Positions 15,508-26,700 of a stretch of DNA of 48,241 bases are shown in pieces (within the stretch, counting starts at the first letter, position 1; every line of letters starts with the position of its first letter). The stretch is taken from contig CAJMLW010000013.1 of the NCBI GenBank assembly GCA_905214495.1, positions 1 through 48,241 on the forward strand, read 5' to 3'. Source of the DNA: an uncultured bacterium (GTDB lineage Bacteria; Bacillota; Negativicutes; Veillonellales; Veillonellaceae). A model generated the notes under the pieces. The model was not told the DNA's origin. It made no database searches and worked only from the letters and a program-made list of their open reading frames with translations. Both the position numbers and the translations under genes were made by a program.

Positions 15508-17346
15508 TTACATTTTATTTCCTTGTAATATATCTTGTTTTTCAACCTTCGACATACGGAAAAAATTATATAATGTTTCCGCCGTCTTATAGTTCATGGA
15601 ATCAACCTTTGCCAATTCATCTATACTGGCTTTTTTCATAGCTTCTAAACTATTGAAATGAGCCCATAAAGCCTTACGACGTTTAGGGCCAATGCCATCA
15701 ATGTGATCGAGAACAGATTCTAAATTACGTTTACCCCGTAGCTTACGATGATAAGTAATAGCAAAGCGATGGGCTTCATCTCGAATTTGTTGTAATAATT
15801 GCAACTCAGGTGAGTGATGACTTAAAATAATGCTTTCCGATTGCCCCTCTACGAAAACCTCTTCTATCCGTTTTGCCAAGGATATAACTGGCACATCTGT
15901 AACACCTACGGCGCGTATAAGCGGTATAGATGCATTGAGCTGTCCCTTACCACCATCGATGATAATGAGATCCGGCATAGGCCAATCCGTTTCATTACCA
16001 TAGCGGCGTTCCATGATTTCTGCCATCGATTTAAAGTCATCAGGCTTGCCCTGTGTGGTCTTTAATTTAAAGCGTCTATATTCCTTCTTAGCAGGCTTGC
16101 CGCCTTCAAAGACAACCATGGAGGCTACGGTTTCAGAGCCTTGTGTATGAGAGATATCAAAGCATTCCATACGCTCTGGTAATCGAGGTAAGTCAAGTAC
16201 CTCCGCTAATTTCTTAACGGCACCACCACTTTTATCGATTTGATATTGCCATTGACGACGACGTTCTTCAAGGAATGTTTCAGCATTTTCATGAGCCATT
16301 TTAATCATGTCCATCTTATAGCCCCGTTGAGGCACAAGGACATCAACCTGTTGTCCCTTCATTTCACTAAACCAATCCTTGAATAGATGTTGTTCAGAAC
16401 TTTCCATCGGTAACAATAACTCTTTAGGGATAAAAGTAGTATCTCCATAGTACTGCTTAATAAAATCGGTCATAATGGTTTCTTCTGAGTCGCCTTCATT
16501 TTGAACGAAGTAATTTTCTCGTCCTAATAGACGGCCACCTCGAATAAAGAGCAGTTGTACACATGCCAATTGACCATCTACAGCAATCCCTAGTACATCT
16601 AGATCACCACGCTGAGTTACCATCCGCTGTTTTTCTTGGATTTTTTCAATGCTCGTCAATTGATCTCGATACCGTGCTGCATCTTCAAATCGAAGCTCTT
16701 CAGCAGCTGTTTCCATCTTCTCTTTAATTTCTTTAAGTAGCGGAATCGGTTTTCCTTCAAAAAGAGCTATAATTTCATCAATATACTTTCGGTAATCAGG
16801 TACAGAAATTTTATTAAAACATGGTGCTTCACAATAGTGCATATGATATTGCAAACAAGGACGTTCTACCTTCATCGATTTACAGGTACGCAATGGAAAA
16901 TACTGACGAATCAACTTGAGGACTACATGAACGGCTGTCACATCGGTAAAAGGCCCAAAATATTTAGCCCCATCACGCTCAAGACGACGTGTCATATATA
17001 CGCGAGGATAGTCTTCTTGAACAGAGATTTTAACATATGGATACGTTTTATCATCGCGGAGCCTAATATTGTACTTAGGCTCATGTTCTTTGATAAGCGT
17101 ATTTTCTAATATAAGAGCTTCCATTTCCGTCTTTGTTTGGATAATCTCAACATCGACAGCACGCTTCATCATGGCCGTAACCTTAGGCGCTCGATTCGCA
17201 TCATTGCGAACATAAGAACGCACGCGATTACGTAAGTTAATCGCTTTCCCCACATAGATGATGCGGTTATATTGATCACGCCATAAGTAAACCCCTGGTG
17301 TGGTCGGTAAATGGCTAACCTTTTCTAATAATTCTTCAGACGGCAT
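15508..17346 (-). CDS. uvrC: Excinuclease ABC subunit C
   Basis: A 612-residue protein that makes both incisions around DNA damage bound by UvrB. It has an N-terminal GIY-YIG nuclease (about 12-90: TPGVYLWRDQYNRIIYVGKA), a cysteine cluster near 140-175 (CKSMKVERPCLQYHMHYCEA, then PC), a UVR domain (about 195-230: AAEELRFEDAARYRDQL), an RNase H-like 5' nuclease (FDISHTQGSETVASMVVF; LIIIDGGKGQL) and C-terminal helix-hairpin-helix motifs (LDHIDGIGPKRRKALWAHF). I use the ATG at 17346 with its AAGGAGG site, rather than a TTG at 17367. It lies 83 bases downstream of uvrA on the same strand with no terminator between. Confidence 0.96.
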   Translation of the reverse strand: MPSEELLEKVSHLPTTPGVYLWRDQYNRIIYVGKAINLRNRVRSYVRNDANRAPKVTAMMKRAVDVEIIQTKTEMEALILENTLIKEHEPKYNIRLRDDKTYPYVKISVQEDYPRVYMTRRLERDGAKYFGPFTDVTAVHVVLKLIRQYFPLRTCKSMKVERPCLQYHMHYCEAPCFNKISVPDYRKYIDEIIALFEGKPIPLLKEIKEKMETAAEELRFEDAARYRDQLTSIEKIQEKQRMVTQRGDLDVLGIAVDGQLACVQLLFIRGGRLLGRENYFVQNEGDSEETIMTDFIKQYYGDTTFIPKELLLPMESSEQHLFKDWFSEMKGQQVDVLVPQRGYKMDMIKMAHENAETFLEERRRQWQYQIDKSGGAVKKLAEVLDLPRLPERMECFDISHTQGSETVASMVVFEGGKPAKKEYRRFKLKTTQGKPDDFKSMAEIMERRYGNETDWPMPDLIIIDGGKGQLNASIPLIRAVGVTDVPVISLAKRIEEVFVEGQSESIILSHHSPELQLLQQIRDEAHRFAITYHRKLRGKRNLESVLDHIDGIGPKRRKALWAHFNSLEAMKKASIDELAKVDSMNYKTAETLYNFFRMSKVEKQDILQGNKM

Positions 17347-17429
17347 ATATCCTCCTTTCTTCGTCAATTCTCCATACCATTATAATTAATACTTCATTGT
17401 CGCAACCATACAAGGCAGTGCTATATAAA

Positions 17430-20282
17430 TTATTTCTTTTTCTTCAGAGCATTCATGAATTTATTAGTCTGTTCTAATACAGGACCTAAGAATTTTCCAG
17501 TATAGCTTCCTTTCACCTTTGCAATCTGTTCCGGTGTACCGGTAGCCACGATGGTACCACCTCGATTACCACCTTCAGGACCTAGATCTATAATATGATC
17601 CGCCACTTTGATAACATCGAGATTATGCTCAATGACGATAACTGTGTCACCACCATCTACCAATTTTTGTAAAACATCTAGAAGCTTTCTAATATCTTCC
17701 GCATGAAGGCCTGTTGTAGGTTCATCAAGGATATATAGGGTTTTACCTGTACTGCGACGTGCTAGTTCTGTGGCCAATTTAACTCGTTGTGCTTCACCAC
17801 CAGACAATGTGGTTGCCGCTTGGCCTAAACGAATATAGCCAAGACCAACCTCTTGCAACGTTACCATTTTCTTGTAAATTTTAGGGATAGCACTAAAGAA
17901 TTCTACTGCATCATCTACGGTCATATCTAATACATCTGCAATAGATTTGCCCTTATATTTAATCTCTAGTGTTTCCCGGTTGTAGCGAGCCCCTTTGCAG
18001 ACCTCACAAGGCACGTACACATCTGGTAAGAAATGCATTTCAATTTTGATAATACCATCCCCACGACAAGCTTCGCAGCGGCCACCTTTTACATTGAAAC
18101 TAAAACGTCCTTGCTTATAACCGCGCATCTTAGCCTCTGGCGTTTGACTATATAATTCACGAATCGCATCGAATACGCCTGTATACGTAGCAGGATTAGA
18201 ACGAGGTGTGCGACCGATAGGGCTTTGATCAATATTGATGATTTTATCGATATGCTCTAGGCCGCGAATTTCTTTATGGGCCCCCACCTTGTGATACGAA
18301 CGATACAACTGATTAGCTAGCCCTTTATACAGAATTTCATTGATTAAGGTAGACTTACCAGAACCGCTGACACCTGTAACTACTGTAAATAGTCCAATTG
18401 GGAATTTCACATTAATATTTTGTAGGTTATTCTCTTTGGCACCTCGAATTTCGATGCAGTTTTTACCAGGTTTACGTCGTTCGTCAGGAAGAGCTATGAA
18501 CTTGCGACCGCTCAAATATTGACCGGTAATGGAGTCTTTTACCTGCATAACCTCATCTACAGTCCCTGCTGCAATGACTTGACCACCATGCTCGCCCGCA
18601 CCCGGTCCAATGTCTACAAGGTAATCTGCAGCACGCATCGTATCCTCATCGTGTTCTACAACGAGCAAAGTATTTCCCAAATCACGCAACCCTTTTAAGG
18701 TATCGATAAGTCGATCATTATCCCGTTGGTGTAGACCGATGGATGGTTCATCAAGAATGTATAATACACCTACAAGTCCAGAGCCTATTTGCGTTGCTAA
18801 CCGAATGCGCTGTGCCTCACCGCCGGATAGTGTGCCTGCACTTCTGTTCATCGTTAGATAATCTAAACCTACATTATTGAGGAAGCCAAGTCGAGCATTA
18901 ATTTCCTTCAAAATTTGAGCCCCAATCACTTGTTCTCGATTGGTTAACTGCAAATGACTAAAGAAATCTAGCGCCTCTTTAATCGTCAACTCGGTTACTT
19001 CATTAATATTCTTATCCCCTATGGTGATTGCTAACACCTCGGGTTTTAAACGGGCGCCATGGCATGTAGTACATGGTTTAATGGACATGAATTTTTCAAA
19101 TTCTTCACGCATAGAATCAGTAGATGCTTCGCTATGACGGCGTTTCACCATCGGCAAAATACCTTCGTATTCGGTGAAAAATTCCTTTTCTTCGCCACGC
19201 ATATTTTCATAGGTGAAAGCCACCTTGTCCGTCGTACCGTACATGACCTTTTTCTGTAATGCTTTAGGCAATTCATCATAGGTAGAGTCTAAGGAGTATC
19301 CATTGGTCTTCAATAGACCTTCTAGTTGACGCATAAACCACGCGTTAGGATTTGAGCTCAACGCTTGTACACAGCCATCGGCAAAGCTAATGGATCCATC
19401 CGGAATTACACGTTCTTCATCAACCTCCATGGTAGAGCCAATACCCAAACAAGAGGGGCATGCTCCAAAGGGACTATTAAAGGAGAACATACGGGGCTCA
19501 ATTTTCGGCAATGAAATGTGACAATCTGGGCATGCAAAGTTCTGACTATACATATGCTCTGGGCCATCGACCTTTTGAACAATAACGATGCCTTCTGCCC
19601 ATTTGGAAGCCGTTTCCATAGAGTCTGCTAAACGGGATTCAATACCTTCTTTTACAACGAGACGGTCTACAACAATATCGATGGAATGTTTTTTATTTTT
19701 TTCTAATACAATATCCTCATCCATCGTACGTACCACACCATCAACGCGAGCACGAACAAAACCCTCTTTTCGAAGTTGTTCAAAGACGGATTTATGTTCC
19801 CCTTTTTTCCCTTGAATCATAGGTGCTAAGATTAAAATCTTAATTCCTTCAGGAAAGCTCATTACATCATCTGTCATTTGTTGAATCGTTTGTTGCGTAA
19901 TGGGTTTACCACACTCTGGGCAATGAGCATGTCCAACACGAGCAAATAATAGACGTAAATAGTCGTATATCTCCGTTACTGTACCAACTGTAGAACGAGG
20001 ATTACGGCTTGTAGTCTTTTGGTCGATGGAAATAGCCGGAGATAAACCTTCAATATAATCTACATCAGGCTTATCCATTTGTCCCAAAAATTGACGCGCA
20101 TAGGCCGACAATGATTCTACATAACGCCGTTGGCCTTCTGCGTAAATCGTATCGAATGCAAGAGACGATTTACCGGATCCACTTAAACCAGTTAAGACAA
20201 TGAACTTGTCCCGCGGTAGTGAAATATCTATGTTTTTAAGGTTATGCTGACGCGCACCTTTTACTATCAATTGATCTTTCAT
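17430..20282 (-). CDS. uvrA: Excinuclease ABC subunit A
   Basis: A 950-residue ATPase that, with UvrB, scans DNA for lesions. Two ABC modules are seen: Walker A GLSGSGKSS near residue 31 and GVSGSGKST near 645; signature LSGGEAQRIRLA in the first and LSGGEAQRVKLA in the second; Walker B LYILDEPSIGLH and LYILDEPTTGLH. Zinc-binding cysteine pairs occur at CPECG (about 120), CPDC and CPSC (255-285), and CEAC and CEVC (745-775). Length matches the family. The start overlaps the end of uvrB by four bases (ATGA), showing translational coupling of uvrB and uvrA. Confidence 0.97.
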   Translation of the reverse strand: MKDQLIVKGARQHNLKNIDISLPRDKFIVLTGLSGSGKSSLAFDTIYAEGQRRYVESLSAYARQFLGQMDKPDVDYIEGLSPAISIDQKTTSRNPRSTVGTVTEIYDYLRLLFARVGHAHCPECGKPITQQTIQQMTDDVMSFPEGIKILILAPMIQGKKGEHKSVFEQLRKEGFVRARVDGVVRTMDEDIVLEKNKKHSIDIVVDRLVVKEGIESRLADSMETASKWAEGIVIVQKVDGPEHMYSQNFACPDCHISLPKIEPRMFSFNSPFGACPSCLGIGSTMEVDEERVIPDGSISFADGCVQALSSNPNAWFMRQLEGLLKTNGYSLDSTYDELPKALQKKVMYGTTDKVAFTYENMRGEEKEFFTEYEGILPMVKRRHSEASTDSMREEFEKFMSIKPCTTCHGARLKPEVLAITIGDKNINEVTELTIKEALDFFSHLQLTNREQVIGAQILKEINARLGFLNNVGLDYLTMNRSAGTLSGGEAQRIRLATQIGSGLVGVLYILDEPSIGLHQRDNDRLIDTLKGLRDLGNTLLVVEHDEDTMRAADYLVDIGPGAGEHGGQVIAAGTVDEVMQVKDSITGQYLSGRKFIALPDERRKPGKNCIEIRGAKENNLQNINVKFPIGLFTVVTGVSGSGKSTLINEILYKGLANQLYRSYHKVGAHKEIRGLEHIDKIINIDQSPIGRTPRSNPATYTGVFDAIRELYSQTPEAKMRGYKQGRFSFNVKGGRCEACRGDGIIKIEMHFLPDVYVPCEVCKGARYNRETLEIKYKGKSIADVLDMTVDDAVEFFSAIPKIYKKMVTLQEVGLGYIRLGQAATTLSGGEAQRVKLATELARRSTGKTLYILDEPTTGLHAEDIRKLLDVLQKLVDGGDTVIVIEHNLDVIKVADHIIDLGPEGGNRGGTIVATGTPEQIAKVKGSYTGKFLGPVLEQTNKFMNALKKKK

Positions 20283-22459
20283 ATATGTACCTTTTTACTT
20301 TTTGGTGATTGTTTCTTAGAATTTTTTTGTGGTTTTTTTAACTTACTGTCACCGACACTATGCATATCGGACCATTGTTGACGAAGTTCGCCCAATTGGT
20401 CACGTAATTTAGCAGCCTTTTCAAATTCCAACTGTTTAGCAGCCGCCTTCATTTGACGGTCAAACTCTTCAATCTTGTTATATAGTTCTTCCGCCGTAAT
20501 CTCTGCTACCTTAATTGTAGCAACATCTTGAGCATATGTTTCGTGACCATGGTCCATACCAGCTGCAGCAGATTTCTTTTTCCCCTTCTTTGGTGAAAGC
20601 CCTTTGCCATCAGTCACCAGATCTTCTTCGATTTTAGTGAGCTCAATAAGCTCTTTAACATCTTTAGTTACAGACTTAGGCGTAATATGATGTTTAATAT
20701 TATAAGCCTCTTGCACGGCACGACGGCGATCGGTTTCATCCATAGCACGCTGCATAGAACCTGTTATACGGTCTGCATACATGATAACGTGACCATTCAC
20801 ATTACGAGCGGCACGACCGATAGTTTGAATCATAGCCGTATCGGAGCGCAAGAAACCTTCCTTATCTGCATCTAATATAGCTACAAGAGAAACCTCTGGC
20901 ATATCGAGGCCTTCGCGAAGCAAGTTGATACCAACTAGTACATCGAATACACCAGCTCGTAAGTCCCGAATAATTTCGGCCCGCTCGATGGTAACAATAT
21001 CCGAATGGAGGTATCGAACACGAACGCCCATTTCCTTCAAGAACTCTGTTAAGTCCTCTGCCATTTTCTTTGTTAAGGTCGTAACGAGGACACGCTCATT
21101 CTTAGCAGCTCGCTTATGAATTTCACCGAGCAAGTCATCCATTTGTCCCTTAATAGGGCGAATCTCAATGGATGGATCAAGTAGACCGGTAGGACGAATA
21201 ATTTGCTCTGCAATATTCGTTTCTACTTCCATTTCGTAAGGACCAGGTGTCGCCGATACATATACGATTTGATTGATACGTTCCACAAACTCATCGAATT
21301 TCAACGGCCGATTATCGAGTGCTGAAGGCAGACGGAAGCCATATTCGATAAGAGATTCTTTACGTGCACGGTCACCATTGTACATGGCACGCACTTGAGG
21401 TATCGTTACATGAGACTCATCCACCATGATGAGAAAATCATCTGGAAAATAGTCTATTAATGTATATGGCGCCTCTCCCGCCTTACGTTCAGACATATGG
21501 CGAGAATAATTTTCGATGCCTGAGCAATAGCCCATTTCTTGCATCATTTCTATATCATAACGGGTGCGCTGTTCAAGTCGTTGAGCTTCAAGTAAACGAT
21601 CTTCTGCTTTTAGTTTTGCTAGCTGCTCGTCTAACTCTGCTTCAATGCGCTCTACCGCAATTTTCATTTTTTCTTTTGTTGTAACATAGTGAGATGCAGG
21701 ATAAACTGCAACATGTTTGCGCTCTGCAATAACTTCTCCTGTTAATGCATCCACCTCAACAAGACGGTCGATTTCATCGCCAAAAAGTTCCACTCGAATG
21801 GCTCTTTCACTATACGCGGCAGGGAAAATCTCGATAGTATCTCCTTGTACACGGAAGGTACCGCGAATAAAATTCATATCATTACGCGTATATTGAATAT
21901 CTACGAGTTTTGACAAAATTTCATCACGAGATTTCGTCTGACCTAATCGCAAGGACAATACGAGATCAGAATAGTCCTCAGGGTCACCTAAGCCGTAAAT
22001 ACAACTGACAGAGGCAACGATGATCACATCGCGGCGCTCAAAGAGGCTCATCGTAGCGCTATGTCGCAATTTATCGATTTCATCATTAATAGATGCATCC
22101 TTCTCGATATATGTATCGCTAGAAGGAATATACGCTTCTGGTTGATAGAAATCGTAATAAGATACAAAGTATTCTACCGCATTATTTGGGAAGAAACTTT
22201 TAAACTCGCTGCACAGTTGAGCAGCCAATGTTTTATTATGGGCAATAATCAAGGTCGGTTTTTGAACTGCCTCAATCACCTTTGCCATAGTAAAGGTTTT
22301 ACCTGTACCAGTCGCACCTAATAGGACTTGAGCCCACTCGCCACGCTCAATCCCTTCCGTAAGAGATTGAATGGCAGTCGGTTGGTCTCCAGTAGGCGTA
22401 AAGGGCGCCTCCACTTTGAATGGTTGGCCCCCTTCGTAATTATAGCTATTATGTTTCAT
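20279..22459 (-). CDS. uvrB: Excinuclease ABC subunit B
   Basis: A 726-residue helicase-like protein that verifies damage and recruits UvrC. Motifs in order: PTGDQPTAI, Walker A GATGTGKTFT (about 46-55), the DNA-gripping beta-hairpin region YYDFYQPEAYIPSSDTYIEK (about 100-119), MVDESHVT (DEAD-like), SATPGPYE, the helicase motif VLVGINLLREGLDMPEVSL, and QTIGRAARN. A UVR domain closes the protein (KQLEFEKAAKLRDQLGEL), followed by a basic tail rich in Lys and Ser. At 726 residues it is longer than E. coli UvrB (673); the extra part is the linker around residues 620-665 and the tail. It overlaps the preceding gene's stop by one base (TAATG). Confidence 0.97.
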   Translation of the reverse strand: MKHNSYNYEGGQPFKVEAPFTPTGDQPTAIQSLTEGIERGEWAQVLLGATGTGKTFTMAKVIEAVQKPTLIIAHNKTLAAQLCSEFKSFFPNNAVEYFVSYYDFYQPEAYIPSSDTYIEKDASINDEIDKLRHSATMSLFERRDVIIVASVSCIYGLGDPEDYSDLVLSLRLGQTKSRDEILSKLVDIQYTRNDMNFIRGTFRVQGDTIEIFPAAYSERAIRVELFGDEIDRLVEVDALTGEVIAERKHVAVYPASHYVTTKEKMKIAVERIEAELDEQLAKLKAEDRLLEAQRLEQRTRYDIEMMQEMGYCSGIENYSRHMSERKAGEAPYTLIDYFPDDFLIMVDESHVTIPQVRAMYNGDRARKESLIEYGFRLPSALDNRPLKFDEFVERINQIVYVSATPGPYEMEVETNIAEQIIRPTGLLDPSIEIRPIKGQMDDLLGEIHKRAAKNERVLVTTLTKKMAEDLTEFLKEMGVRVRYLHSDIVTIERAEIIRDLRAGVFDVLVGINLLREGLDMPEVSLVAILDADKEGFLRSDTAMIQTIGRAARNVNGHVIMYADRITGSMQRAMDETDRRRAVQEAYNIKHHITPKSVTKDVKELIELTKIEEDLVTDGKGLSPKKGKKKSAAAGMDHGHETYAQDVATIKVAEITAEELYNKIEEFDRQMKAAAKQLEFEKAAKLRDQLGELRQQWSDMHSVGDSKLKKPQKNSKKQSPKSKKVHI

Positions 22460-22842
22460 TACTGTTCATCCTGATGTTTACGGATAGCCTTCAGTTCTTC
22501 CGCTGACAAACGACGGCCTGCATTTTCCGCTTGGTTCAATGTATCCTCACCTTCTAACACTTCGATGAGCATAGCAATGGAGAAGCGATCTAATGTAGGC
22601 GTAGTCTTTTGAATTTCATCGGCCATCATCCAATCTGATTCAGTATAGTTATTAATACGATCTGTAATTTCTTCCCAATTTGAAAGTAGTAATCTCGTAA
22701 TAGGACGATATAATTCAATACCGAAATACTCGATTAAGCTAACGATTTTTTCCATGTTTTCTTGGCTTACATTACATTCATTTTTTTTATTTTCAGATTC
22801 TACATATTCAAGTAAGAATTCCCGGTTATATTTATTTGTCAC
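22459..22842 (-). CDS. Conserved-position small acidic protein of unknown function
   Basis: This 127-residue soluble, helix-rich, acidic protein is not one I recognise. Features seen: a charged start (NREFLLEYVESENKKNE), two Trp-containing helices (LLLSNWEEITDRIN; TESDWMMADEI) and a C-terminal RRLSAEELKAIRKHQDE. It is not YlxM, the helix-turn-helix protein often next to ftsY in Firmicutes. Its start overlaps the end of ftsY by 11 bases and its stop overlaps the uvrB start by one (TAATG), so it is translationally coupled to both. Such coupling suggests a genuine gene in the ftsY-uvrBA transcript; a role in secretion or repair cannot be chosen from sequence. Confidence 0.7.
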   Translation of the reverse strand: MTNKYNREFLLEYVESENKKNECNVSQENMEKIVSLIEYFGIELYRPITRLLLSNWEEITDRINNYTESDWMMADEIQKTTPTLDRFSIAMLIEVLEGEDTLNQAENAGRRLSAEELKAIRKHQDEQ

Positions 22843-23767
22843 CTTGAATCATTCCTTTATTAAATAGTGCATTGGCAAATTCTTTTGCATTAAATGGACG
22901 TAAATCATCCATGCCTTCACCAACACCAATCCAACGTACAGGTACGCCTAGTTCTTCTTTAATAGAAATAACTACGCCACCCTTTGCAGTACCATCTAAT
23001 TTAGTAACTACAATACCATTAACAGGTACGGCTTGACCAAATAATTTAGCTTGGCTTACCGCATTTTGACCTGTAGTACCATCAAGAACAAGCAGTGTTT
23101 GATGCGGAGCGCCCTCTACATGGTTATTCGCTACACGGCCCATCTTTTTAAGTTCTTCCATAAGATTTACTTTTGTATGAAGACGACCAGCCGTATCGAC
23201 AATCACCATGTCAGCATTACGAGCCTTTGCTGCTTCCATCGCATCATATACAACAGCAGCAGGATCTGCACCTTCCTTATGTTTTACGATAGGTACGCCT
23301 ACGCGGTCAGCCCAAATGGATAATTGGTCCGCCGCCGCTGCACGGAATGTATCGCCAGCAGCAATGATAACCTTTTTACCTTCTTTAGTGTAGTAGTTTG
23401 CCAATTTAGCAATTGTTGTCGTTTTACCAACACCATTAACACCAACGACGAGAATAACCTCTGGATGGTGTAGTGTAATCTCGTCCTCTTGGTCAACGAG
23501 CATTTCTGTAATGCGGTCTTCCATAAATGGCATTACATCACCTGTATTATTGATAATACCTTCTGTAACACCACGGCGGATTTCTTTCATCAAATACTCT
23601 GTAGTCTTAGGACCGAGGTCACTTGTAAGCATAACTGCTTCTAAATCATCAAGAAAATCATCATCAATTTCTGCATAACCAATGATTACTGTTTCTACAT
23701 TTTTTACAAAGGACTTACGAGTTTTTTCTAAGCCCTCTTTAATTTTATTAAAGAATCCAAATGCCAT
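22832..23767 (-). CDS. ftsY: Signal recognition particle receptor FtsY
   Basis: A 311-residue SRP GTPase that docks ribosome-SRP complexes at the inner membrane. It has a short N-terminal basic/amphipathic helix (FFNKIKEGLEKTRKSF) in place of the long acidic A domain, an N domain (about 20-100), then the G domain: P-loop GVNGVGKTTTIAKLA near 110, DTFRAAAADQL, DTAGRLHTK and TKLDGTAKGG, ending with WIGVGEGMDDLRPF. Length is typical for Firmicutes. The ATG at 23767 overlaps the smc stop by one base (TAATG). The smc-ftsY order is the common one in Firmicutes. Confidence 0.96.
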   Translation of the reverse strand: MAFGFFNKIKEGLEKTRKSFVKNVETVIIGYAEIDDDFLDDLEAVMLTSDLGPKTTEYLMKEIRRGVTEGIINNTGDVMPFMEDRITEMLVDQEDEITLHHPEVILVVGVNGVGKTTTIAKLANYYTKEGKKVIIAAGDTFRAAAADQLSIWADRVGVPIVKHKEGADPAAVVYDAMEAAKARNADMVIVDTAGRLHTKVNLMEELKKMGRVANNHVEGAPHQTLLVLDGTTGQNAVSQAKLFGQAVPVNGIVVTKLDGTAKGGVVISIKEELGVPVRWIGVGEGMDDLRPFNAKEFANALFNKGMIQGDK

Positions 23768-26700
23768 TATGCTAGATCCTCCTTCACATCTTCAAATGAA
23801 ACCGTTAACAATCGAGATACACCGCGTTCCACCATGGTCACCCCTTGTAATACTTCGGCAGCTTCCATCGTTTTCTTACGATGTGATACGACGATAAACT
23901 GTGTTTCCTTATTTACCCGATTCAAATAAGAACTAAATCGCTCTACATTTGCTTCGTCCAAAGCAGCATCAACTTCGTCAAGCACACAGAATGGAGCTGG
24001 ACGATAGTCGAGGAACGAGAACAATAAAGCAATAACTGTAAGAGCCCGTTCACCACCAGATAGCAATGTCAGTTGTTGACGCTTTTTCCCTGGTGGTTGG
24101 ATGTAGAAATCAATACCACCAGTCAAGATATTTTCTGGGTCGGTAAGTACGATTTGAGCCGTACCACCACCAAATAATTGACTGAATACGTGTTGGAACT
24201 GCTTACCTACCACCTCCAATACATCGTAGAGTTGTGTGCTCATGGCCTTATCCATTTCAGCGATAACCGCCTGTAGTTGTTCTTTTGCCGTATCGAGATC
24301 TGTTAATTGATTCGATAAGAAATCATACCGAGTTTTCGTCTCTTCGTACTCTTCTACAGCATTAGGATTTACAGATCCAAGTTCTGCGATTTCAGCCATC
24401 AAACGAGCTTGTTCCATTTTCCAATCATTCACAGAACCGGCAATATTTATATGCTGTGCATCTTCTAATGAATAGCCTAATTCATTCAAATCCTCTACAG
24501 CACGATCACAATCCATACGATAACGCGTCAATTTACCTTCTGCTTCAACTAGACGATTTTGAACCACCTTATACCGTTGGTTGAGTCGATCTTGTTCAGC
24601 TAAAATTGATTCAATCTCTTCCCGTGCACCAGCAGTCGATTGATACGCTTCATCGCGTAAAGCGCGAAGTTTTTCCACCTCTCCACGAATAACTGCAAGC
24701 GACTTGTTAGCGACTCGAATTTGTTCAGGAATCACACTATTCAAACGCTCTTCACTAGAATGTAATAACTCCATGAGAGGATGCAAGCGCGATGCTATAG
24801 TTTCCAAATTTTGCTTTCGTTGCTCTTGTTGTACCTTACGTTCTTCTATAGTGCTTTCTAAACGTTCACAAAGCAATCTAGATGCAGTAAATGCTTCATA
24901 TGCCTCTTGCTGCGCCTTTTGCAGCGCATTTAATCGTTCCATAATCGCCGATTGATCACCTTGTTGTTCAGGTGAATTATGTAACGCTGCCAATTCAGAT
25001 TCAGATTGTGAAAGCACATATTTCGTTTGACCCAAGTCTACATCAATTTGAACGATACGTTCCTGTTCATCATGAAGCACACGCTTTTTACGTTCTAATT
25101 GGTTTTCAATGTTCTGAATCTTCGTTTGACTTGCGGAAAACAAAAGATTGGTATGTTGATAGTGTTCATCCAATACACTTCGCTCTTGTTGCGCCCGTTC
25201 AATACGATTTTCTTCATCCTTAATTTGTTGTTCAAGCTTGGCTGTACGATCTTCTACAGAGGCTAATTCGGCCTCTAAACGAGCCGCCTCTTCACGACGA
25301 CTTAACAAGGAACTCCGTTTTTTCTTCGTTGCACCACCAGTTAAAGAACCACCTGGTTGAAATTGTTCACCCGTCAATGTAACAATGCGTAACTGCTGAT
25401 TATATTTCTTTTGTAATGCAATAGCCCGTTCCATTGTTTCTACAATTAATGTACGGCCTAACAAATATTGAAAAATATGATTATAGGCAACATCAAATTC
25501 AATGCAATCGACAGCTGTCCCAATGACACCATCTTCCGACAATGCAAGTGTATCATAAGGACGACCTTTTACAGAATCCATAGGTAAGAAGGTAACGCGT
25601 CCTCCTTGAATTGATTTAAGGAATTGAACGCCTTCTGATGCGGCTTTAGCTGTCGTTGTCACAACATGGTTAACACTACCACCTAATGCGATTTCGATAG
25701 CAACAGTAAAGCGGTTATCTACGGTAAATAAATCACCTACCGCTCCTTTAATCGCTTCACGCCAAGGGCCCTTACCGTTAAGGATGTTTTTAGTTCCTTC
25801 TAAGTAACCTTCATGTTGTTCTGCCCATTGTGCTAATAATTCTAATCGGCCCTGTGCTTTTTGCACATCGCTACTCATGCGATTTAATGCTTTTCGAGCT
25901 TCTCGCAATCGTTCTGCTGCAGACCGTTCTTCATCAACTAAGGACTTCCGTTTATTAGATAACTCATTAAATTGAGTTTCTAAGGATTCATGTTCAGATT
26001 TCGCTGCCGCTAAATTGGATTGAACCTCTTTAATTTCTGTTTCTAATGTTTCTACTTGAACGGCGGACTCAGATTTACGAGATTCTAAATTTCGCAATGT
26101 AGCCTTCGCTGTTTCAATACTAGCAACTAAATCTAATTGGTGCTGTTGATAGACTTTCCTGTCGCTTTCTAACGACTTCCATGATGATTGTTCCGCATCT
26201 AATTGAGCAATGGCCTTATTATAATTCTCCTCTAAAACTACGAATTGAGTACGTTCAGATTCTAATTGAGCCGTTTCATCCTCAATAAGACGATCCAAAA
26301 TGAGCAATTGCTGCTCTTCACCCTTTTTAGACGCTTCGGCTTCGCTAATACGCAACAAAGTATCTTCTACTTCGCGCTTAGTTGTACGCAACTGTTCTTC
26401 TAGTAGTGTTACAGTGCCATTGATGCGTTCTTCTTCTCGTTGTTTTTCGCTAAACTGTGCTTCCCAAGATTTTAATTGTTCTTGATCCTTTGCATTTTCA
26501 GCTTGTAATGTATGACGTCGTGCATCGAGGGTAGATAATTGAGTTTGTAGTTCAATTTCCTCATCCTTCAATGCAATATTATCATTTTCTGCACGTGTTA
26601 ATAATCTATCAGCGGTCTTATAATTGTGAAAGCCGATAACACCATCATATTCGCGTTTACTACGGCTTAATGCCATATATTTTTTCGTCGTTTCTGCTTT

